Below are positions 22,654 through 32,506 of a DNA stretch of 64,000 nt, in pieces; positions within the stretch are counted from its first letter, which is position 1, and each line of letters starts with the position of its first letter. The notes below the pieces were generated by a model. It was not told where the DNA came from, did not search any database, and worked only from the letters and a program-made list of their open reading frames with translations. This DNA comes from Pegea sp. RAD2-039 (taxonomy: Eukaryota; Chordata; Thaliacea; Salpida; Salpidae). Location: contig JAQGEQ010000192.1 in assembly GCA_034620365.1 (NCBI GenBank), forward strand, positions 3,157,001 to 3,221,000. The letters are read 5' to 3'. A program made the translations under genes and the position numbers.

Positions 22654-24558
22654 ATGGAACTATCAGTTCCTGGGTCATCAGTGGGTCAACAAGCTCAAAT
22701 TATACCAACAACAGTTGCAAGTGGACAACAAAGTTTTCAAGTGACTCAAACACTTTATATTCTTAAAAATTCAAAAATTTAATTAACTTTTCTTTTATTT
22801 AACTGAGTATTTTGTTGATAAAACTTGTGTTTTTTTATCTATTTTGTTGATCTACTTATCAGTTTAAAATTCATGTTTTTATAAAGGGCTTTTTAAACAG
22901 TTTGTTTTAAACCTTTTGTTCATCTTGATGTTTTATACCTATTTTTGAGTTATAAATTAGATGAGTAATAAATAGTCATCCCGTATGATAGTAATTTTAT
23001 GCATTTGATTGTCTTAAGGTTAAAAAAAAATCTAAAATAAGAACTAGATTAAAAAGTAGAAAAGTACTTTAATGGATGGTATAGGTATTGCTTAAAATAA
23101 CTATTTCTTGTATTATTTATTGTCAAAATGTGTTTTTATTATTTATATTAATGCACTTCTTTTTTATGAAAGATTCTAACTGTCAATAGTTCAAATGTTA
23201 ACCAAGCAGTTTGCCCCAACAATCAGCAGCAAATTATTATTCAACCAAACCAGGTTATAAATAATTTATTTGAAATTAATATTCATAGACTTAATCAACA
23301 TATCCATTAAATAAAAAGTAGGAAAATGGTTTCTTAAAACGAATATTTGAATCATTTTGAACTGATTGCTGATAATAAAATTTTATATTCAATTATAGAA
23401 AGAAGCATCAACGGACTTGCTCACTAATTCCATGCAATTTATTCAAACTGCTAATGGAATTCAGCTACAAAATTCAAACAGCTCTCCACAATTTATTATC
23501 CAACAAGCACCACAGGTTTTTATATACTTTTATCTGTTGTGATGCCATTTTATATATTTTTTTTAACTAAGAATGATACTAACAACAACAATGGGCAAGC
23601 AATCTTAGCAAATTCACTTCAGATAGTCCACACTTCTAATGGGCTACAGCTGGAGGGGACAACATCACCTACCCAATTAATTATACAGCAACCTGTAAGA
23701 TGAACTTTGAAACATGTTTAGTATTTTCAACATGAGTATTTACAGCAACAAGTCAGTCAAGTGTCAGTAAGCTCTCAACAACAACAACAGCAACCACAAA
23801 TCGTGGCGCAGCCAAATTCAAATGTCAATCAACCAAACCTTGTAACCTTAGGAACCAATGTTCAAAATACATCTGGAATTTTTATGGTGACTATTACTTT
23901 GAGCCAATTTTGCCTCAAGCTGGTTATCTTCTCACCTTGTCGCAGATGATACCTGGCAACAGCGGCAACTTGCAAAGATTCCAAGTTCAAACAAACAGCT
24001 CATCTACAAATAATGAGCAATTAATTGATGAAGAGCCTTTGTATGTCAATGCCAAACAATACAATCGAATTTTGAAACGACGAATTGCTCGAGCGAAACT
24101 AGAAGCTGAAGGCCGCCTTCCCAAAGAGAGAAAAGTAATTTACAATTGAAGCTGTTAATTTAGATGAGCATTGTCATTTAAAGTCGGTTGTCATAGAAAT
24201 ACCTCCACGAATCACGTCACAAGCACGCAATGATGAGGAATCGTAGCAACGGAGGTCGATTTGATTCGGGTCCTTCTCGACTTGTAAGTGCTTCATACTT
24301 TTTAACAGAAATCTACAATGATGAAAATTGTAGAGCGAAGGTGAAATGCAAAATCAGGAAATCGCCACGACCTTTTCTCTTCATTACCCCAGTAACCTAC
24401 AGCAATCTTCGAACGTGACGTCATCACAGAAACACACTATTCGTGGAGCTTCGAGAAGTCTAGAAGATAATTCGGAACAGTTATACAGATCAATGAATAC
24501 GCCTCCTACATCAGATGACTTTGAACAATTGTATGTTGTCGATAACGACGCAAATTGA
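22654..24558 (+). CDS. NFYA: Nuclear transcription factor Y subunit alpha
   Basis: NF-YA joins the NF-YB/NF-YC histone-fold dimer and reads CCAAT boxes in promoters. Eight exons, each a whole number of codons: 22654-22740, 23173-23253, 23399-23515, 23572-23694, 23746-23886, 23946-24134, 24197-24283 and 24334-24558. They encode 349 residues; the human protein has 347. The first ATG has a GCCATGG context. Residues 1 to about 185 are Gln/Ser/Thr-rich activation sequence with repeated FIIQQ-type blocks. The core follows: the NF-YB/C-binding helix EEPLYVNAKQYNRILKRR, a linker, then the DNA-binding helix with KYLHESRHKHAM and GGRF. Compared with the near-invariant animal core, His is replaced by Asn and Gln by Ile in the first helix, and MARKRGEGGRF reads MMRNRSNGGRF. 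The C-terminal tail is acidic. Two donors are GTGACT and one is GTTATA, weaker than the usual GTAAGT. Confidence 0.94.
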
Positions 24559-25988
24559 CTACAAGTAGATCTGTCATCATCCACTGTGAGCCAATAGTGA
24601 TCTGATTGCTCGATAACTGAGAAACTTTTTGACTTGTGTATATACTCACAATTTCAAATGTTGGTCGCTAGGTGGAGCTTTAAGTACACCTGTTTAGAGA
24701 ATTTATTGATTTTTTGGATATTGCTAGATTACTAGGTCTCTAGTTGTGCACAATTAGCTGTTGTTTGAAACTTTGGTTCTTTGTTGGAAAGTTCTGTTCT
24801 ATTTTTAATGAAAGCGTTTTTCACTTCAATTTTATTGTTTCGATCTTCATCTAAATGATTTGGTCTCAATCTACGTTTACTTCTACAGAATTTCGTTGGA
24901 TTGAAATGAAGTTGTTGTATTTGATTATATCTTTTATTATGTTGTTTTTTTCACAATTTTTCTTTTTTCTCTGAATTTATTAAAACCAATAAGGATACAA
25001 CAGACGAACATAATAGCTTCCTGAGTGAAAAATACCTCTGTTTAACAATCTCCATCGGAAATAGTAAAAGTTTCAGAGTAAAGTTAGTTCTAGTTATCTT
25101 CGCAAAAATCAGCTGATAGCTAAAAGTACTTTTATTCAATTTGGCGTAGCTCTACTCAAGCGTTCAGTTATTCAAGAAAACGAAATTAATATTTTATCTA
25201 AGGGCACTTGGATTAGAATTCAACACAAATAACTTGATATCTAATTTAATTCAAAAGTCTTTAAAGACTTAAACTGCTTTTCTTGTCAGCCTTTTCGACA
25301 GACATATCTATCCAACATTGTTTCAAAGTTTATTTGAAGAATTAAAATTTCAGATCAATCTACATAAAAATATTTTTATCAGACGATAAACTAGACATTA
25401 GTGGGTGATGTTAGAAGATTTAATCTAGTGAGACCGAATAGTGGGGAAAATATATTTTCTTCTTACATAGTTGACGTCAATTGCGGGAGTGTTGATGATT
25501 TAGCGAAATTTCTATTTTTAATAATAATTGACGAGAATATCTAAATGTGATGAGTGTAAAAAACGAATGATTAAAGTGATGAGTTTTTCTATATAATGGA
25601 GATATTTGATTTCGTCAGTTTTTCATTGCACTAAACATACAATGATTGATTTTATTTCATAAATTTATTTACAATGAAACAGATATAAAAGATATAGCCT
25701 GGGATTATAACAAAAAATTACAGATAATAAATAAACTTAGTTCTTAGAATACAAATTACATTAAAATTAAGAAAAAAGTTTTATTTAGATATAAATAAAA
25801 TTAAGAAAACTATAATTAGAAAGATTGAACTTTTTGAAGATATAAAATGGAAATACTTTAGTAAGAGCAATTGAATGCTGAAATTGACTATTTTCTCATT
25901 CATCAGTATTGAAGTCAGTGCGAGCGTGTACAAATTATATAGTTGGAATATATGAGAAATATAGAAGTTTGAAGAATACTTGTAAAAA
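24559..25988. other. NF-YA 3' UTR and convergent gap before GNPDA
   Basis: This is space between the NF-YA stop (+) and the GNPDA stop (-). No gene was recognised. Plus-strand sequence to about 24950 is less AT-rich than what follows and probably belongs to the NF-YA 3' UTR. Confidence 0.5.
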
Positions 25989-26850
25989 TCAATCTTTCAT
26001 CTCTACCAGTTGATTATGCAAACTCATTAAACCTTTAAAATATTTCACTGTCTTCACTTTCAACTCCATAGTAGCATTCTCATCACAAACAAAAATAGAT
26101 TTAGGATGTTGTTGGAAAGCAGATACAGTCCACATATGATTGACGCCACATTCGATAGCTTTATGAAGAGCATATGCTTTATGAGCTCCAGTAATCAGTA
26201 TCATCACCTGCAGAAGAACAATTTAAGGAAAAATAATTTGATTAAATAATTATCACCTCATTGGCATCCATCACAGTTTGTACGCCGACTGTTAAAGCTT
26301 GAGTTGGTACTTGTGTAAGATCATTATCAAAAAATCTCGCATTTGCTTCAATGGTTTCTTGTGCTAAAGTTTTCACTCTAGTCCGAGATACGAGACTAGA
26401 ACCCGGTTCGTTAAAAGCGATATGACCATCAGGACCGATTCCGCCGACAAATAAATGAATTCCACCAGCTTCTTTGATCTTATTTTCAAAGTTTTCACAT
26501 TCAACTTGAACATCTTTTGCATTTCCATCTAGAATATGAACATTGGTAGGGTCAATGTCCACGTGTTTAAATAAGTTGTCCCACATAAAAGTGTGATAAC
26601 TTTGAGCGTGGTCACGTGGTAAGTTGACATATTCATCCATATTGAAGGTTTTTACATATTTGAAGCTCAATTTTCCACTTTTGTGAAATTCAATGAGCTT
26701 TTTGTAAGTTCCCATTGGTGTACTACCAGTAGGTAATCCTAGGACAAAGTAACGATCTGGACCAGGATTAAAGTCCTTGATCTTATTGTAGATGTACTTA
26801 GCAGCCCAGATGCTGACATCTTTATATTCATCAAGTATCACTAATCTCAT
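25989..26850 (-). CDS. GNPDA: Glucosamine-6-phosphate deaminase/isomerase
   Basis: This cytosolic enzyme converts glucosamine 6-phosphate to fructose 6-phosphate and ammonia, returning amino sugar to glycolysis. Two exons, 26850-26257 and 26207-25989, are separated by a 49-bp intron and give 270 residues. The sequence is very close to vertebrate GNPDA1/2 throughout. Substrate loop [11 protein letters not shown] is near residue 40 and [13 protein letters not shown] near 70, with the catalytic Asp. [17 protein letters not shown] near 140 holds the Asp, His and Glu active-site residues. SRTRVKTLA and [10 protein letters not shown] line the allosteric and phosphate sites. The protein ends soon after [10 protein letters not shown], without the longer tail of human GNPDA1. 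The start is the first Met and aligns with the family start. I cannot tell GNPDA1 from GNPDA2 in an invertebrate. Confidence 0.96.
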
Positions 26851-27805
26851 TTTAAATTAACAAAAACCTGAACAAGCAAACGAAACCACAAATAAATAAA
26901 AGTTAAATTGCTTGTGTACATTAAATAATAAAAGCAGCGAGTTATAGATGACAGCTGAACATCTTAATTGAAAAATTTTTTTATAAGAAATCAAAAGTAG
27001 TTAGTCTTTTAATAGAAAAATAATGATACAACTGAAAGTGCATGCAGAATAAGATTGAATGATATTTATACAAAAAATACCATGACACATTTACTATACA
27101 AACATTTAACAATATAAGTACATGGAAATGTTACAGAATATAAGTTAAGTATAATCAGTCATGTAAATATAAAAAGTACTGCATACTATGGCTGGAAATT
27201 CATGCAAAAAAGTACCTGAAAAAAGAACATTGGCAGAGCAAAATGAACCATCATTAAAGATATTAGAAGTTGTTGTATAAATTTAAATTATTATATGAAA
27301 AGAAGGTAATATTAAAATATGAAAATTGAGTCTGAACACATAATCTCTATAGTTTTACTAATTGTTATTTCATAAAAATTTCAAATGAACCAAAACATGA
27401 TGGCAGAAAAATGTTAAATTTATCTGATATAAAAGTTTACAAAAATTGAACTTAAAAGCACCCAGATACAAGTGACCTTTAGATAGTTTTGGTAAAATAA
27501 ACTTAGTGCAGACTGTTAAAAAATTAACTTAGTGCAAATGTAAAGGTTGATAAAAAGGTGAGGTCAATAATAATATGTAGTAGAAAGTTTTTCAGTGCAA
27601 AGAATAACTTTAAAATAAAAATACAAAGAATTGTGTTTACAAAGTAAAAAATAAGATTATTGTTGTCATACAAACACTACCACAATAAAAGATAAAAAAA
27701 GTCATTAATTCTCATTTCAGTAAACTCAGCAAAGATTAATCATAAAGTTCAACACAGGTTTAGATAGAAATATATATTACATATAAACAATCTCAACAAA
27801 AACCA
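26851..27805. other. Gap between GNPDA and TBC1D16, probable UTR
   Basis: No coding frame. The sequence is AT-rich and must hold the GNPDA promoter and the 3' end of the TBC1D16 transcript, both on the minus strand. Confidence 0.5.
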
Positions 27806-29701
27806 TCAGATTTTACCACCACTGAAAAATTTTGTCACATTTGCTTTGAATATACCGACTTGGTCGCGCGATCCACCATACAAGCAACCATTCAAACATT
27901 CCTCATTTCGTTGGCATTTGATCTTCGGCTGCGTTCGATTCATCTCACTTTGGTTGTTAAAGATGTCAAATAGAGTACAAGGAACATTGTCACGTGACCT
28001 GAAAGAGTGCAAAAGACCACGTGCTTTACGAAGTACTAATGATCCGTTCATTTGCATAGCTAAGTGAGTAAAGTGAAGAAGAATCTCATCAGATGCTAGA
28101 TTGTATTTAGTGATGTCTCTGCCATATAAGGAGATGACAGCGACACAAACAAAAAGATGGAAGTAACTATTTTGGTAGTGTGACCAACACGCTTCCCAAA
28201 TACGAAGTGCTTCGTTCTCTGGAAACTCTCGTTTGAAACAAAGTAAGATCCATCGATGAGCAAACAAGAGCTCCATTGCACCTGGCCCACATGTTAGTAG
28301 ATGATCATAGAAGTCGGGAATAAACAAGCGTAGCATCTCACGAAGATACAACAACTGTTTTTCCATATCACGATCTGAAGGTGATGATATAAAGATGGTT
28401 TGTTGCATCAAACCCACGAAACACCAGAAGATGTCATTTTCATCTTTTATCTCAATCAGTAACGGGGCAAGCAAGTCAGACATGCCTTGAGTGTAGGGTG
28501 TCTTGGTAAAAACAGAATAATTCAACAGAATTCTCTGCAATGTGGCCAAATTTGGATTCCCCTCACCTTTAAAGAAAGGTTTAGAACGATCAGTTCTTAA
28601 AACATCTTTTTCGATTGAACAGATGACATTTCTCCAGAAATTCTCAGTTTTTTGTAGCTGCAGAATGTTCTCACGCTTGGCATTGATCATTTGATACTTG
28701 CTAAGTTTTTTTGCTCTCATCTCAGCCTTTTCTAGTACTGTCATATCATATTTATAATACTTAAGTAGGTATGGCCAGACCTCACATCTTATTTCTGTAG
28801 CAACTCCACAGAAAAATACAGATTTTTGGATATTTAAACCATTTTGAACTCTCCCAAACTCATCAATGCTTAACTGCCAACTCTCTTTGGTCAAATTTCG
28901 ATAAAACTTTTCTTCAGGATGTAATTGATGCGGTGTAAGATCAGATAACACAGATGTAAATGATAAAATACTCAAATTATTGGTTTTTTCTTGCTTTGTA
29001 ATGATTTTCCAATCTTGTAAAACTTTAACAAGCATATCTAAGCCTCCATAATGAAAATGAAGAACCTTATAAACTGAGTCATGCCCACAGATCACAAATT
29101 CACCTTTATTACATTCTAAATTTCTGAAATAAACTGACAATGATCTCATTTCCCCCAAATTTATCTCAAAAGAACTATTAGCTTGATTTTTAGGTGGTCT
29201 AAAAACATAGCCATTCACAACAACCAAATTGTTGCTTGATGATGAGGACAATTTTCTTTTGATGCTTTTTATATCTTCTTCATATTTATCACTATTCTGA
29301 TCAATTTCATTTAAAGTATTTAAACTTTTACTTTTAATTACTTTACATTCCAATTCATTGTCACACACATTCAGTTGTTCTACAGTAGATTCACATCTCT
29401 TCAAAGGATTTCTCATATTTGAAGATTTTATATCAAAATCAAATTCATTTTGCTCTGTCACAGTTCGATTTGATGGACTCCAATTAATCAAGAGCGTTGT
29501 AAAATTGTTGTCCACTTTTGCACAAACAGTGAGGAAACCATGATGATGAATTGGTAATGTTGACATCAACCCTTGAGGGTGGATACAAACATTATTTGTA
29601 CTGAAAAGTATTTCCCCATCAACTGGAGGGGTCTCAGATGTCATTGAAATTTTCAAAAGTGCTAGCAACTTTTTCTGTATATCAGCTGACATAATTTTCA
29701 T
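27806..29701 (-). CDS. TBC1D16: TBC1 domain family member 16, Rab GTPase-activating protein
   Basis: This Rab GAP acts on endosomal Rabs; the human protein targets Rab4A in receptor recycling. One uninterrupted exon encodes 631 residues from the Met at 29701. The frame continues 28 codons further upstream, but that extension is hydrophobic, AT-driven and unlike the family. The N-terminal block DGEILFSTNNVCIHP matches TBC1D16, as does the pleckstrin-like segment with KVLHFHYGGLDMLVKVLQDW. The TBC domain covers roughly the last 300 residues. It contains the arginine finger motif (IEKDVLRTDR), the glutamine finger (YTQGMSDL), FWCFVGLMQQTIF, HRWILLCFKREFP and RIWEACWSHYQ. The Cys-rich C-terminus ends soon after CLYGGSRDQVG. 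The middle is Ser/Lys-rich and poorly conserved. No intron is needed anywhere, unlike the vertebrate gene. Confidence 0.95.
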   Translation of the reverse strand: MKIMSADIQKKLLALLKISMTSETPPVDGEILFSTNNVCIHPQGLMSTLPIHHHGFLTVCAKVDNNFTTLLINWSPSNRTVTEQNEFDFDIKSSNMRNPLKRCESTVEQLNVCDNELECKVIKSKSLNTLNEIDQNSDKYEEDIKSIKRKLSSSSSNNLVVVNGYVFRPPKNQANSSFEINLGEMRSLSVYFRNLECNKGEFVICGHDSVYKVLHFHYGGLDMLVKVLQDWKIITKQEKTNNLSILSFTSVLSDLTPHQLHPEEKFYRNLTKESWQLSIDEFGRVQNGLNIQKSVFFCGVATEIRCEVWPYLLKYYKYDMTVLEKAEMRAKKLSKYQMINAKRENILQLQKTENFWRNVICSIEKDVLRTDRSKPFFKGEGNPNLATLQRILLNYSVFTKTPYTQGMSDLLAPLLIEIKDENDIFWCFVGLMQQTIFISSPSDRDMEKQLLYLREMLRLFIPDFYDHLLTCGPGAMELLFAHRWILLCFKREFPENEALRIWEACWSHYQNSYFHLFVCVAVISLYGRDITKYNLASDEILLHFTHLAMQMNGSLVLRKARGLLHSFRSRDNVPCTLFDIFNNQSEMNRTQPKIKCQRNEECLNGCLYGGSRDQVGIFKANVTKFFSGGKI

Positions 29702-29785
29702 TTGTTCAAATTTATTTTTTTCAATGATATAAATAAATGTTTTATCTAAAGATAAAGGAAAATCAATAAAAAGTAATAATAACAA

Positions 29786-30769
29786 TCTAAAATATGATAA
29801 TTATAAAAAATTATATGAACAAAATTATTGATAACCACACAAACCTTAATGAATAAAACATTATTACAACAGCTTTAAGAAAAATAATATATCCAATGTT
29901 CAAATGTATCACTTTCAGGTATAAACATGTTTACCTTATGTAGACCAAAAAAAAATAATGATACTAAAATAAGCTTCAAAAACATTAAAACAAATTACAA
30001 AGAAATTATTTACAACTATATTAATTAAAAGGTTTAAAAAAGCTAACAACCCATAAATTTGGAATTATTAAAAGCTATATTTTTATACTTTTTTGTTACT
30101 AATCATTTAAACAGCTTTAAATATCAAACTGAAAATCTTTGGCAAAACTCTGTAGAAATTAAAATCAGAACAAAAACTAACTTAAATAATACCCTTGAGA
30201 TCTACCATTAGAGACATAAAACATTAGGATATAAAGCTAAGAACAAAGGTGCCACAAAAATAAAATTGTGATATAAGTTAATCTTTTACATTTATTTTAA
30301 AAAATCATAAAATAAAACATATAAAAATCTATTTTTAAATTTGAAAATGATATAAAAAAACAACTTTTGTAAATGTTTAAACAGCTAATATTGATAAAAA
30401 AATAATATTAAGCTTAATCAATAAAATTCTACTGATACAATGTTACATCAGTAAGCACAAACAGATTAAACAGTTTTTTTAAAATTGTTTTTCTTTTAGA
30501 TCAGCAGAGAAGATATAAAACATTACTTATGCTGTTTTCATAACAAAAGTTTATAAGCTAAAAATTGAATATTCATAAACAATTTAAAACTTGTAAGGAG
30601 ATAACTTAAGTGTGCATCTAGAAAATTAAACTGTACATTTTTAAAGACCAGACAAACTTCTTTATTTTGAAGAGAAAGTTCATTGTGTATAAATTTGAGG
30701 AGATAAATTACACCGTTACACTTGGTTAAGCACCGACACCCTTCGTTTTTCAGATATATAAATATTTAG
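29786..30769. other. AT-rich gap, nothing recognised
   Basis: Upstream of TBC1D16 on its strand. No gene, repeat or promoter motif can be supported. Confidence 0.5.
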
Positions 30770-31610
30770 GGTTCATCTAAACGAGAAAAATATTTTTCGT
30801 TCTCTTGCACCCGAACCGTATTAAACTTTCACCTCACATTAAACGTTTGTTAAATGAAAAGCATCTCTTACATAAAAAATCTAAAGCTAAGAATTCCTAA
30901 AAAGTAAATTACAAGGTCAAGTGTAAAAAATATTAAACTGAGTTTAATAACTGGCAAAATCATAGGGAAAGTAAAATTTGTGACAGCAGTTTATTTTGTA
31001 CGTTCTATAAATTTGCTAAATCTAAATAAAATTCCCACTCATTTATGCCACCTCATATTGAGGAAAATAAAATTCTAAATCTCAATGATCTTGAAAAAAC
31101 TGATCTTTTCGACCTAAGGTCTCCAAAGATCTCCACTAAAGACAACGATTATAAAAATATTAATCTTAAAGCAAACAACAAATTTTATGGATAATTTTGT
31201 TATCACTAACCTTGACATATTTATTGCCATCCACAGTATCAAGGACAAAAGAACTCGCACAAATAAAAAAAATTCTTTCTTATTTTTATAGCGATGTATT
31301 TATTCTATTGTACAGCCTGTACATATGTCTAAAATTTTTCGTCATCACTTATTTATGTATCTAACCAATGGAAGGTTCCAGCGTTATCCCAGATCATAAA
31401 AAAAAGAAATAAACCACTAATCTACCTACCAACTTATCTCACTAGTAGCTTCTGTCAAATATTAAAGTTGATCATTTCGAGAAAAAAATTATCATCTTTT
31501 CGTGCAAAAACTTACTCTCTGATTATCAATTTAAATTCCTCCCTAAAAGATCCTGCAGTGATCAGCTGTTATTCTGTCTCTACCAGGGGTTTTGCGCCTT
31601 AGCAAATAAT
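30770..31610 (+). mobile_element. Relic of a second non-LTR retrotransposon family
   Basis: Translated fragments in shifting plus-strand frames resemble a reverse transcriptase N-terminal region. They include a VIPDHKKK block (cf. VIPLHKKG), then YLPTYLTSSFCQIL (cf. YRPISLTSVFCKIL), followed near 31515-31590 by LLSDYQFKFLPKRSCSDQLL. These differ from the nearby LINE (LISDAQHGFVKQRSS), so this is another family. Frames are broken many times. Upstream text with HLLHKKSK resembles the inter-domain linker of such elements. The relic stops shortly before a SINE copy. Confidence 0.65.
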
Positions 31611-31699
31611 CTAACGACTGTACAACGTCCATACAAGCGTTCGTGAAGCTTTTTACTCAGTTTCATTTTCCACATTAGTAAAAACTCTCAGACAGTTTA

Positions 31700-31815
31700 A
31701 TATTAACCCTACTTTTATCCCCTACTTGTCCGCCTCGAAAGGCCCCGAGCTCGAGACTGTGCGGACACATATATGCAAGAAGGAAAAGCTCATAAAAAAC
31801 CCAGGTAGAAGGTAC
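31700..31815 (+). mobile_element. Second copy of the tRNA-derived SINE
   Basis: From about 31711 the sequence aligns with the tRNA-like head and start of body of the SINE at 13850-14113. The stretch GCGGACACATATATGCAA, then GAAAAGCTCATAAAAA and CCC, is shared with only a few substitutions. This copy keeps a better B-box-like element (AGCTCGAGACT). Instead of the body seen in the other copy it runs into the 12-bp minisatellite at 31816. Confidence 0.68.
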
Positions 31816-32072
31816 TCTGCTACTTCTTCTACTTCTTCTTCTACTTCTTCTTCTACTTCTTGTTCTACTTCTTCTTCTACTTCTTCTTCTACTTCTTCTT
31901 CTACTTCTTCTTCTACTTCTTTTTCTACTTCTTCTTCTACTTCTTCTTCTACTTCTTCTTCTACTTCTTCTAATTCTTCTACTTCTTCTTCTTCATCTTC
32001 TTCTTCTACTTCTACTTCTTCTTCTACTTCTTCTTCTAATTCTTCTTCTGCTTCTTCTTCTACTATCCCTTA
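31816..32072 (+). repeat. 12-bp minisatellite (ACTTCTTCTTCT)n
   Basis: About 250 bp of tandem ACTTCTTCTTCT with scattered substitutions (TGT, TTT, AAT, TCA variants). One frame reads as a Thr-Ser-Ser-Ser tract and is open from 31726 to 32082, but its N-terminal part is the SINE, so I treat it as non-coding. It may have grown from the 3' end of the SINE. Confidence 0.9.
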
Positions 32073-32506
32073 CTGTTATTAGATTAAGCAATTTCTAAAA
32101 GATAGACAACACTAATAGACTTCTTAAATATAGATAGACATCATTAATAACTATGATTCAAGTTTTTCTAGAGGTGTTAGTGATGCTTCCTAAAATAGCC
32201 TTATTTGTTTTCTTTTCATGTCAATGTTTACGTCAATGACATCATGGAATGTTTTACAAATGGCTTTAAAAATATAATGCGATTTTTACTGATATCAAAA
32301 TATATCAAAATCTATCACCTATTTAATTTTTTACTATTTATTTTTTTATTTATTTATTTATTACAATAAATGTGAAGGAGGGTGCCTAAAGAGAGCACCT
32401 CTCGCTAACACACATTCTCAGAAATTAGATCTATTTGACGTGTAAACGAAAAAGCATATGACAATGAAGAATTGCACAGAATCATAGTATTGTAAAAGAG
32501 AAAAAT

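Noticed and set aside
29702-29785. 28-residue N-terminal extension of TBC1D16
   Set aside because: It is in frame but hydrophobic and AT-driven, with no match to family N-termini; the Met at 29701 fits better.
31726-32082. A Ser/Thr-rich protein gene
   Set aside because: The frame starts inside a SINE and consists of a minisatellite; no splice or start context supports it.
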